In this document: piece by piece, positions 13,601-25,200 of the stretch | How the letters are laid out: every line of letters begins with the position of its first letter | Position numbering within the stretch: the first letter of the stretch is position 1 | Assembly (NCBI GenBank): GCA_008921705.1 | Contig: VFFE01007486.1 | Location: forward strand, 630,217 to 694,216 | Length of the DNA: 64,000 nucleotides | From: Burhinus oedicnemus | Lineage: Eukaryota; Chordata; Aves; Charadriiformes; Burhinidae | Reading direction: 5' to 3' | The notes under the pieces: generated by a model | Databases searched by the model: none | What the model saw: the letters and a program-made list of their open reading frames with translations, nothing else | What the model was told of the DNA's origin: nothing | Program-made: the position numbers and the translations under genes

Positions 13601-14344
13601 AAAAGTGTCAAGAAGAGCTACATCCTCCCTTCCAGGACAGCCTCTGATTTTTCTTTCACCCAAAGTTTATTTTGGAGAGCTCAAAGGCTCCAAAGGCTTG
13701 GAGAAGAAACAAACATCTTGATCCTTTCAACTGTCCTTCTGTTCTCTTCCAAAACACAAGGATGTTTGTGTGTACGTGCATGTGAGAGGAGGAAAATAAT
13801 CCTATTGTTCAGCATGGATAAATACTTCTGTGATTTGTATTTGCACGGGATAGTGCATGGTAATCTGTTTATGGGCTAAGAAATATGTTCTTTCCAACAA
13901 CCTGCCTTCCTGGTATAGTACTGGGTGACAATTTGATCCTGTATATGCTTACAAAATATATGTTTTGTTATTCTCTGTGCAGTGCTGGAAGCACCTGCAT
14001 GTTTCCCTTAAGGGAATTCCATTGTGATGCAACAGATCTTTTCAGACAGCACTTCTGGGAAATATCAGAAAATCTACACAGCACTAAAGCCAGAAGAAAT
14101 AGAGGAATTTGAGTGTTTCTACACTTAAACTCTTGGTGAAATATATTGTGAAAACACTAGATTGCCAAAAGAATTCCCTTCATTGACTAGTAAAAAAGCA
14201 GCAGCAAGGGTGTGCCATCCTCACATTGCTAATTGTTGTGTCCCAGCTCCCACATCTAAAGATAAGAAAATGGATTGGTGTCTCCTGTGTAGTCACTCAA
14301 CTGAGACTGACAGTAAAGGTGCAAGTTGTTGCCAGTTGTTATTA
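4697..14344. other. Single-copy DNA, no gene recognised
   Basis: Nearly 10 kb without a recognisable exon or element. The longest open frames (for example 9937-10248 and 13586-13879, about 100 codons) look like chance. A run of 15 A at 11019-11033 and a slightly GC-richer patch at about 13380-13545 are the only local departures from the background. Confidence 0.5.
11019..11033. repeat. Poly(A) run
   Basis: Fifteen consecutive A, followed by GTCGTCCCCC. No retrocopy is recognisable upstream. Confidence 0.85.
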
Positions 14345-15442
14345 CTTGTCTTGACATCCTTGTCTCTAAATTGGAGAGATGGGAATTTGATGGATGGACC
14401 ACTCAGTGGATAAGGAACTGGCTAGATGGTCACACTCAAAGAGTTGCAGTCAACGGCTCCATGTCCAGTGACGAATGGCGTTCCTCAGAGGTCGATACTA
14501 GGACTGGTAATGTTTAACATTTTTGTCAATGACACGGACAGTGGGATGGAGTGCACCCTCAGCAAGTTTGCTGATGACACCAAGCTGTGTGGTGCAGTTA
14601 AGATGCTGGAGGAAAGGGATGCCATCCAGAGAGACAGGCTTGAGAGGTGGACCCATGCAAACCTCATGAAGTTCAATAAGACCGAGTGCAAGGTCCTGCA
14701 TGTGGGTCAGGGCAATCCCAATACCAAATACAGGCTGGCCGGAGAATGGATTGAGAGCGGCCCTCAGGAGAAGGACTTGGGGGTACTGGTTGATGAGAAG
14801 CTAAACATGAGCCAACAATGTGTGCTTGCAGCCCAGAAAGCCAACTGCATTCTGGGCTGCATCAGAAGAAGCATGGCCAGCGGGTCGAGGGAGGTGATTC
14901 TGCCCTACTCTGCTCTCATGAGATCCCACCTGGAGTACTGTGTCCAGCTCTGGGCCCCCCAACATAAGAAGGACATTGACCTGTTGGAGTGGGTCCAGAG
15001 GAGGGTCATGAACATGATGCAGAGGGCTGCAGCACCTTTTTTATGCGGACAGGCTGAGGGGGTTGGGGTTGTTCAGCCTGGAGAAGAGAAGGCTCCGGGG
15101 AGACCTTATAGCAGCCTTCCAGTACTTAAAAGGGGCCTACAGGAAAGATGGGGAGGGACTCTTTATCAGGGAATGTAGTCATAGGACGAGGGGAAATGGT
15201 TTTAAACTGGAAGAGGGTATATTTAGACTAGATATTAGGAAGAAATTATTTACTCTGAGGGTGGTGATGTGCTGGAACAGGTTGCCCAGTGAAATTGTGG
15301 ATGCTGCACCCCTGGAAGTGTTCAAGGCCAGGTTGGATGAGGCTTTGCGTAACCTTGTCTAGTGGGAGGTGTCCTTGCCCATGGCAGGGGGGTTGGAACT
15401 AGATGATCTTTAAGGTCGCTTCCAACTCTAACCATTCTAAGA
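14345..15442 (+). mobile_element. CR1 LINE, 5'-truncated (RT C-terminal half to 3' end)
   Basis: The 3' part of a CR1 non-LTR retrotransposon, whose ORF2 encodes an endonuclease and a reverse transcriptase. The plus strand shows the end of the reverse transcriptase domain: a GVPQ-type motif, then the catalytic motif C as FADD (14567-14578, both aspartates present), followed by the CR1 C-terminal region ([18 protein letters not shown]). The frame open from 14426 stops at 15178 and the downstream coding region continues in another frame (15063-15362), so at least one frameshift breaks it. The 3' end reads GATGATCTTTAAGGTCGC followed by CCATTCTAAGATGA, a decayed CR1 tail. Homology starts near 14345 (TCTAAATTGGAGAG). 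It is a dead copy; the exact subfamily is not assigned. Confidence 0.95.
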
Positions 15443-18400
15443 TGAGGTTATGTTATAACCTAAATGGAAAAAATATTTGGGAATCAGTGACTTGTCCATA
15501 TACACTGAAACTGATTCATGATCATAACCACATTTAAATAAAAGCTATATCCGTGCCAGGCTGAAGTGAAGAATGTCATCCAAAGAAATTAGTAAATCTG
15601 ATTACCTCTGGAATACAACTACACACTAAAGAAAAGTTGAAAGATGAAGAGACAACATTTTTGTTTTCAGTCCACAAGTGAATTTCATTTAAAAAAGAGG
15701 GAAAGGAAGGAGTAAAACTTACAGGAAAATACAGCATCAGGAGTCATTTTCTCACTCACCACTGCCTTGATGAGGATAAAAGTCTGCTCACATGAACTCC
15801 TTTAGTCTAAACCCCTCCTGTCATACTCCGGAGCTCTGCAGAACCAGAAAGGATGAATAAGGTGGGAAAAGGTGGGGAACTGAGCTCTCATTTTCCTACC
15901 CCAGGCCTGCTGACATCTGTCAGCAGTTACACAGGTGGGAGGAAGGGAATATATCCTGGACCTTGCCAAAATGGCTCTAAAACATCATCGGTGGGTTTGC
16001 TCTGCTAGTTCCATCTGTCTGTGCCTCAGTGCACATGCAAGATATTTTTAAGCCACCTGCTGTTGGTATGGTGGTTTCTTTTTTGCCAGACAGGCATTCA
16101 GATTTAAAAGATCAAAGTATTGATCGGAATTCAGTGGAAAGGTTAATATTATCCCTAAACCTTAACTTGCCTATCTAGATTCCCATTACACTAATCCTTC
16201 ATGGGCTGGAACATTTTTTGAAGTATTCATTTTTCACCATAGTGACACCACTATTATAACTATAGATGCTGCCTTTGATCGTAACAAAATTATACTAATA
16301 ATATGGCTTCTTTTTTTTCTGTACACTCACTCTCACTCAGGACTTGGACCGAGGTGGACTAAGGAAGGTTGAACTAAACAACATTTTGTTCTTTCTTTTA
16401 CGCTAGGAAAGAAAAAAAATGTAACAGGATGTTAACACATTCACAACAGGAATTGTGATGTGTGTCATCAAACACTTGAGTGTTTTCAGTAAAAAGCAGA
16501 GAGGAATAGAACTGTGGAAACTCTAACTGTTCTGTGTCTTCCAACTATTGCAGCACCTATTGCTGTGCAAAGTGAGGGTTTACTCAAATAGGCTTTTTTC
16601 ACTGATAATTCAGTTTCTGGTGTTTTTAAAAGGATAGGTAAGAACTCAGTGTCAGAGAAAGAGCTTCAAACAGCAGTTGTAAAGTTCTAATACTTTCTGT
16701 ATTTTTCTATTTATTTGAGGCATCACTCATCACTTAAGTCAATGTTTTGACAGAGATTTCTATGGAAACAGGATTTAGCTTTTACTGCACAGAGATCCTC
16801 CATTCTGTCAACCATTTTCAGTATTGAAGAAGTAAAAACTGGAATGTCAGTTTGTATGGTAAATTTATGGGTATGAAACAGAGAGTTTTCTTCACTTGTA
16901 GTACTCCTTCTTCCCAATATCTTATTCAAAATTTTGTAAAAGATAGCAAATTTCAGGAGATATTTTGAGTATTTTCAAGGGAAAGAAGACACAAGAATGG
17001 TTCATTACCCTCTTTGGTTACAGTGAACCAAAGTCAACCAAAACTTTATGAATTCTCTGTTTGCTGAAATATACATACAATTTTTAGGGGATGTAGATGC
17101 TTGTGTATGGATCCACGTATGTCTGTAAACCAACTAAGAAGGAAAATGTAAACATTCAATTATTACCATTTCAATATTTCTAAAATGAAATTATTTCATT
17201 TCCAAGTATTGTTATTAACTTAGTTTGATATCAAGAAGTGAGAAAGAAACTTTGGGAGATTGGTAATACAAGTATGTATGAAAATATGAATATGAATATG
17301 AAATATTGCTTTGAAATGAGATATATTTAATTGCTGGGAAAAAACAATAAAATTTCCTCAGCACAATTTACTTGAAGATAAACTTGCACTTGGGGAAACC
17401 TTCTACAAAGGTTATCACTGCTTACCCCAAAACTCTCCATGACAAGGCAAGAGACAGTCTGCAGTTTAATAGTCTTTCAGCAAAGCAAGTTCTTGTCAGT
17501 ACTGTTATCAGACGTATTTTGAGTTTATGTCACGTTAGCTTACTGGTCCATCTTTGATTGTAACCACTTGGAAACCAGCAGCCAGGAAGAACTGCTTCTT
17601 AGAACAATCTGGTAGCTTCCAGCCAGTTACAGCTTTGTTTTATCACTCAAGCTGTAAACTGTAACCACTGTGGTACATAATCTAGCACCCCGATATCTGT
17701 GAGGACACCTACATAAAACAAAAGACTAACGTTAGTAAGAACTAACTGTGTCACAGGCTTGGCCCACTGTCCTTATGTTAGATAACCCACCAAACATTTA
17801 ATCTAAAGAGGTCACGGAACATCAGTCCTATTCTAACTTGAGGTCATCCATTCTTCTTGGTCGTAATAGACTATTTATGTCTTTGGATCTCCCCTAGCAC
17901 TTTGTTAGTACATGATATTGTTAGGTAGCTTACAGTAGTGAGACTCCAGAGCAAATAAACTGGTCCTGTGGTAAGCATTACAGTATAGGCATTGCTAATT
18001 ATTTATTTCCTGCTGTTAAGCAGAAAACAGGCTTGACTGCCCTCACAACAGCTGCAGAATTACAATGTGTGAAACACTATGAACTTTATGTGCTAGCTCT
18101 CATGAAGAGCTCTGGGGGCAATGGGTATTACAAGCAGGTAGACTAGTTGTCAGAAGAGCCTTCTGAAGAGTCCTAGTGCATCAGCAGCAATTAATGCAGG
18201 TGGTATTTTAGACAAGGGAGCTAATGAGCTTTAATATGCATGCAGGTGAGGGAGTGCTGAATCAGTAGAGCCATTAATGAACCTATGACAGCCTAATTAG
18301 CTACAATTTAAAATCTATGGAATCTAATCAGAAGAGCTGAACACTGCTGCAAATCTGTGTATGAATGAGTCTTTCTAAATACTCCAATCTGTTGCTTAGT

Positions 18401-21400
18401 CACTGATTGATAGTAATTGCTTTTTTTCCTCTATTGTGTATAGGAAAATGCCCAATTTTGTTCTGATAGAGGAGGACACAACATTGAAGTTAAATGCCTG
18501 AGATGTTTGACTGCTTAAGTTTTAATCAGGAGATGTTTAAAAAAAAATAAAAGTAAAATTAATTTCCAGCTCTGAATATAGATGATTAAAAATACACCAC
18601 TAACTTTTCATGTATTTGGCTGGCAGAGATTATATGCTAGTTAATCAACTCCAAATAGCTTATATGAAATTAAAGATAGAACTACAGCTGAAGTGGCATA
18701 AAATACATATATTAATATAAGAACTTCTTTATATAGGAATTTTATTAAACTCCTTAGATGAACGATTTTTAATACAACTGAAAAAGAATTTTCTACAAAA
18801 GGGGAACAATAATATTTCCTGAATGTTGTTATTAAAAACCTCAAAAATAATAAGAAACCTATTACAAAACATTATATTTTCCTTTTCCAAAATCACTATG
18901 GGAAAAAGAGTGTTTGGTAGTGCACTGTAGGGCAAATACACAACACAACTAAAGGGTATGCCCAGTATTCTCAGTGACATGTGAAGTATTCTAAATGAAG
19001 GCTTAAATACCTGAAACACTATGAAATTTTCCTTGTGTTGAGGGCTCAGATCCTACTCCTTTATGCAGATGAAAACCTATAAGAATTCTCCTTTACTAGC
19101 CAACTAGCTATCTCTTGCAATAGTACAATAGTCAGATATATATTAGATTAGTGAGTAGAGAGTTGCTGAAGAAGTGAGGATGTCTTTTTTGGCTCAATCC
19201 ACCTATCCTTGGTATCCTTAGTAAACATCACTGTCCTGAATACGGGTATTAATATGAATCTACAGGGAAAAAAAAAGTACATGGTTAACATTTTAAGTCA
19301 TAGTGTTCTGTGTCACTATGGACATTTTCATGTAGATACAAAGTATTTGAAAACAGAATATGTGAGAAACAGTTTTCAGACACAGCTGGTGTCCACAAGC
19401 TTAGAATTGCTATTTATCAAAGCCTGTGTGCACAGCAGGTTGACTAAGAAAAAAGCAGGGGGGTGGGGGTGGAGGAGGACTTTAAAACAATTTACACCTT
19501 AAAGAATGTTTCTTTCTTCACGTGATTCGATGGTAATTGAGACCACGCAATGCTCTCACGATCCCTGCTTTCCTTCCTTGCCACCCTACAGGTGAACTAG
19601 GAAATACCAGGGGAAAGTACTATACAAGATTTCTGAGGAGCTATCCACTTCTCCACCTCCTCAAAGTGACTGGATTTCAAGTAGAAACTGGTCAAGAGAA
19701 CTGCTTTGTTTTAAGCCTCTGTTTCCCAGAGTTAGCATAAAGGACCGCATTTTCAGCAAGGCAGCCTTTATTAAAAGGAGGCCACATGTATTTTCCCCAA
19801 GATGTTCTACAAAGGTTAGCGAGAAGCTGGTGACAAAAGGCTCTGTTGAGACATCTGCTACCTGACAAACTCTTGGAGACAAACACAGGCTTCAGGCCAG
19901 GTGTGGACTTTGAATAGCTGTTTGTGAACATGTTTTGGATCAAGATGTACTCAGCGATGACATCTCTCAACAATTCTGAATGAAGAATAACACTGAGAGA
20001 ATCGCTGTCTGATCACAGACAAATTGTGGACAGAAGAAATGGTGAAATTCATTGAATAAATAATTTGCTAGGAATTATTTCCTTGGCTGTAATCATCACT
20101 GCCACTCGCACAAGTAATTTGCTGAAGCAGCAACACCAACTTTACTGCAGATGAACTTTATTTCTGGTGCTATGTTTTTTTTGAGATCATAAAGAGATAG
20201 TGAAGTCTGATTTCACATATCTTAACGCACAATTTTCTTCTTTTGACAGAGCAAACAGCCATGTCTCAAAGGGTTCCATTTTATACACATTTTTTACCTT
20301 GCAGTTCTAGTTACTGAATCATACAGCTGGAGAAAGACATAAATAAGCATTGGGCCTGATCCTGAAGTCTTTACTCATGCAAACAGGAACTTTGCTTGAA
20401 GTTTTTATGCAGAATCACCCCCCAAGAGGTTCACTGTATTTATTTTAGCTTTCTCTAAAGTAGTGAAATGTTTAAATTTCATGGACATACATGCTATAAT
20501 AACCACACAGTAGGCTTCACTTGAGATTCATCTTTCTCTTTGTTCCTTTCCTCACTATTATATACAGACACACATATCTATTTACATTCACAGAGGTATT
20601 TACTGTATATAATGTGAGTTTATCTTCCCTGGTTTTACAGCAATGCTACTTAGAAAGCTCAGTTCTCAGCTCATCATTATTGCTAAGAAGATAAATATTG
20701 TTCATGTCATTTTTTTCCACCATCTTTTTTTCTGCACACAAACAGATCAGAGCTTTTTATCACTGTTGTCAAAATTGTTCATCACACGTCAAGAATGAGA
20801 GTCCAGGGCCTGACTGCTCTGGGCCCCAGTGGGGAAAGGCTGGGATACCTAGAATAAATACGAGAGGTAGATGTCTGAGAGTCAGGTTTCCTGTTCTTAT
20901 TGCCACAGAAAGGCTGACGTATCGGAATAGAAATGAGTACTTCTGAGAGGAATCAAGGAGTTTGCTTTTCTATTTGTACAGCAGCAGTGGGCACGGTGGC
21001 TTTCCAAGGCTTGGCATGGATAAAGCAGGTAACCCATCTAGATCTGCTGGAACACAGCAGAATCATTGCATCCTTTACTGATCCAAGTCAGTTCCAAAAC
21101 ACAAGGGAGGCTTCGGGCAATCTAGACACTAAGAGTTCTCCGGGTTGACAAACCTAGCTCACACTGGTGGGACAAAAATCCTGGTGAGAGACTTAGAGCT
21201 TGAATATTCGTAAGGATGAGGTTCATTTTACTTGCATATGAAGCAATGGCCTGGAACAAAGATCTCAAATGCTCCATCTTAGTGCAGCAACAAAGTAGTT
21301 GGTTGTTGCTTATTTGTAAAAATAAGTAAACCATGAGCTATGGGGCGAACAAATACATCCATGCTCACACAGTCAATGGCAAAGCCAGGTTGGTAACAAA

Positions 21401-21944
21401 AGGACTGACTGTTGTCACTTCCACCACTGTGTATCAGAACCAACCTCACTGAGGTCAGAGGAATGACATAATATTGTCATAGTAGAATGAGGCCCCAGCA
21501 TGCTCCTACCTGGTCATCAGGCAATCCTTGGCTTCTTTAAAGATGTCATCCTTCCATGCAACTTTGTGTACCATACCCAAACACAAATACAACTGAAACA
21601 CATACTGCGCAAGATGATGGATTCCCAGTGAAAATCATGATGGGTCTGGAAAAGAAACTTTTAGAACAGTTCCTCTATCACCCCCTTGAAAAGAGGCTTG
21701 CAAGAAATAATATAATTTAAAATATAATTTAAAGACATCAGCTATGAAAGACGGTGAGCTCATTGATGTTTAAACTCGAGGTAGCCGGGGCCTCTCACAT
21801 GCTTCTGTTTAAATGTTTATTGGACACACTTGTTGAACGGGGCCAGGGAATACGACACGATGAAGAATGAAGCCATTGGTGAATAGAGCTGTCTTTATAC
21901 TTCACTAATGCAATACAAGCTATACAAAACTATTTTAAAAGGAC
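15443..21944. other. Single-copy DNA, no gene recognised
   Basis: AT-rich DNA with no recognisable element. Noted inside: a near-palindrome with 9-bp arms at 15907-15926 (CTGCTGACA-TC-TGTCAGCAG), a short GAATAT-like run near 17283-17303, an enhancer-like stretch near 18100-18400 with several TAATTA-type cores, and a 12-bp tandem duplication at 21711-21734. The open frames are short and unremarkable. Confidence 0.5.
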
Positions 21945-22250
21945 TTCTTTATTTTTCCTTGTTTGAAGATATTTTTATTTATTTATTTTCACACAGTGGA
22001 AATTTTATTTTTTATAGTGTTTCCTGCTGGGGCATAGTTGAATAAATTTATTTTAAGATGGTGGGCAAAGTGTTTTCTTTCTGTACATCTCTGGTGATGC
22101 ATTTTTTAATAAATCATTTTTAAGGTGGCTGTTTCAGTATTTTTCTTTTTATCTCCTGCTGTGGAGATGAGGGCTTTAATAAAAAATTTTTTGAAGTGGC
22201 TATTTTTGTATTCTTTCTCCTGCATCCTGCTGTTACAGTGCTGTAAGCTT
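21945..22250. repeat. Degenerate tandem repeat, 64-71 bp unit
   Basis: Successive units begin with GTGG at about 21996, 22061, 22125 and 22196, giving spacings of 65, 64 and 71 bp. The first three full units share the same order of blocks: GTGG, a T-rich stretch with TTTCTTT, a TCTCTGG or TCTCCTGCTG block, a GATG or GCAT block, then an AATAAA block and a T/A run ending in AAG. A half-unit seems to lie upstream from about 21945, and the last unit fades after 22230. The copies have diverged, so the array is old or loosely constrained. Confidence 0.6.
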
Positions 22251-25200
22251 GTTACATGTTCATTTGTTTTAAATAGCTGCTGTTCCTTGTTTTTTCAGAA
22301 ATGATTCTTGTACATTAGCCCTCATTTTGAGAGTTTCCTTCTCTCCTCTAAATAAAACTGAATAGGAAAAGGCAGCGGTACAGACTTAAAAAAAAAACTT
22401 AGCATTACAAGTCACAAGAATAATTAATCTGAGGACTCAGTTATATTCCATACCAAGTTACAGTGTTAATAGCTTCAGGCTTGTCACATTCGAGGTTATT
22501 TGACTAAGTTTAAGCTCATTCTAATTACCTTGGCGTAGTTCACCACAGATCAAGTGCTTATGTGGAGTTACGACAGTTTAGCTGACCCATGGTAATGTTT
22601 CAGGATATGGTACCTCAACCATGGATTTGAATGCTGGTCTCTGTGTAGCAAATACTAAATGCAGTCATAGTGAAACTATTACTAAATTTGAGTTCCATTG
22701 ATTACTCTTTTGTCAATATGACACACTTAGTAGAAATGTTGACGTATTTTGTGTTGACTTTAACAACTTTTTTGAAAACTTGACCAGTTTAATATTTTGT
22801 TTTGTAGTGAAAGTTGTTATTTTCATCCACAAATAAAAACGGACTTAAAAGGGTTGAATAATTTTGAATATAATTCAATATTGCATGTGAGGCTGGCAAT
22901 TAATATGTATTTTGGGCAGGAATAAAAAGCAGAAAAAGGAAGAGTTTTTTTAAAAGAAAAAATTATTTCATGATTTATCAGAAAAAACAATTAAATGAGA
23001 ACTCCAGTATTCATTCAGTCCCACTAGGACACTAACAGAAATTTTTTAGTGGTAGATTAGTGCTGTAAAGCTTAGAACCACGAGGAGAATGAAGAGAACA
23101 GCACCATGAGATCAAAAGACTGATGTGAGTAAGAAGAGAGGACTAGAGATATACACTAGAAAACAGGGAAAAACCATATAGATTTAGAAAGGTGTAATTT
23201 CAGTCAACATAATCATCTAGAGGGTTGATACACAGTTGAGGCTCCACATTTTGGCTCTTAACAGTCTCTGGACAATAACAAAACAAAACACAAAAGAATC
23301 TCAGAAGTGTGATGTAGCTTAACCATTTCAGATACCTATCTTAGAATGGGATGGTTGCTCTCCAGTGGCATTGCTCGCAACAGAGAACACCTGGATGCTT
23401 GACTTCAGAACAAGTTAATTTAGGTGAGACAAACCTCATGTTTTAATGCAATTGTGTGAACCTGGAGATCTTCCATGAGAAAGAAGAGCAGTTAAAGTGA
23501 CTAGCATTGTTTAAGGCCACATCTTAGATTAGGTCCATCTTCTATGTTGTGATTATACTGGTTCATTGAATATGAATGATGTTCTGGCAATACTGAACTG
23601 AAGCTTTAATGTAGTTAGCGTTAATAGCCATTTCAGATAGTTAGTCTCACTGCCAGTTTCCAAGGGTTAGCTTGATTCAATTGACTTCTGCTTCTCTGAT
23701 GAGCAGTAGCTTATGATAGACCATAGTTTGCTTATTGAGGATGCACAGTCTGGTTTTATCTGCCCCATAAATAGTTATTGTGTAGTATATAAACCAGTTC
23801 TTGAACAGAAGTAGTCGTGAACAGCACAGTGATCTGTCCTAACAACAAGTTTTCAGGCAGCAACTCTGGCCAGAGGAGATTGAGACAGAAAGGAAACTGC
23901 CTCACTGCTTGCCAGGTATTACACAAAGGCTTTGAATCAGGACATAAACATCAATACTCTCTATCTCAAGGGTACGCTCTTGCAGGCTAAGAACTTGAAT
24001 GACTTGACTTCAATTTATCGACCCCTGCCCTAGTTTGACATTATGTTTTATCTCTCTAAAATATATTTACCTATGGATTAAATCATACAGAGCACTGAAG
24101 GGAAGATACCTTTCAAACACACCTATATTCATCTGTTCATACTTCACTGCAGTGGGGTTTCAAGTTCCTTGTACAGTGTAGAGAGATACAAAACCAGTCT
24201 TCTCTTAAGAATAGGTTATGTCATGCTAAACCCGATCACAAAACCTGCTTGGAGAAGATAGCCAAAGCTTTGCCTTTTATGTACAAACAGTCTGCATAAT
24301 TGCTACTTTGCATTTGCAGAGCATTTGAAGAGTCTGTGAAAATAAAATGCTTTTAAAAGCATTTATTAGCCTTACTTTCAATTTTAGTTCCTATCCTCAT
24401 CAAATTAACTCCTCAAACTCATTTAATACAGCATAGTCTGTAGGCAAATGAAAGACATTTGTCTGTGTATCTGGCCCTTCTCATAAGCACGAAAAATGCT
24501 TAATAATTCACATTACGTGTATATTTTGGCATCAAATTAATGCAGATCGAAAAGTGGCTTGACTTGTTGCCCAAATCCTGGGGCGATTAAAGTAAAATTC
24601 TAATTCAAGTTTTGAAGCCATTTATTTTCATTACAAACAGTGTGAAAGTTTATGTTTCCCAATCGATGTAAGAGGAACATTTCTATTGACATCTGAAAAG
24701 TAGAACAGCTGGAGGTGGAAGGGGAGTGAGAAAAGAGATAGTGATAAGGTTGTTCCATCAGAAGACCCTCATCTTCAAAAAAAGACATGGAAACAGACAT
24801 TTTGAAAGTCAAATCATCTGGCAAAAACCTCAGTTAAATGAAAGTTTCAAAAAAGAAAAAGTGAAATAATTCCTCAAAGCTAAACATGCTCTTCAGGATG
24901 AACTCTTCCTGATGATCTTTTCTCAGTTTGGGCTGAAATGCTGTAATTTCTTATGTGGGCCTTAGTCCCGCTCTAATTCCCACCTTTTGGTCTATAAAAT
25001 TCCTTGGTACTTCAGAACGCCACATTTTCCACATCTGGATTTCATGACAAATATATTGGCAGAATCTCAATTTGTTTGGTTTTAGCCTATCTGCTTACAC
25101 TTCTCATAAAATGAAGTGTTAGTTACCAATTATAATTGGAGGGCTCCACAGATTATTGTATGTTTTGCTATGTTATCAATAGCTAGATATATATAGGGCC

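Noticed and set aside
15907..15926. Near-palindrome with 9-bp arms and 2-bp centre
   Set aside because: Too small to be an RNA hairpin gene, with no flanking terminal-repeat or terminator context.
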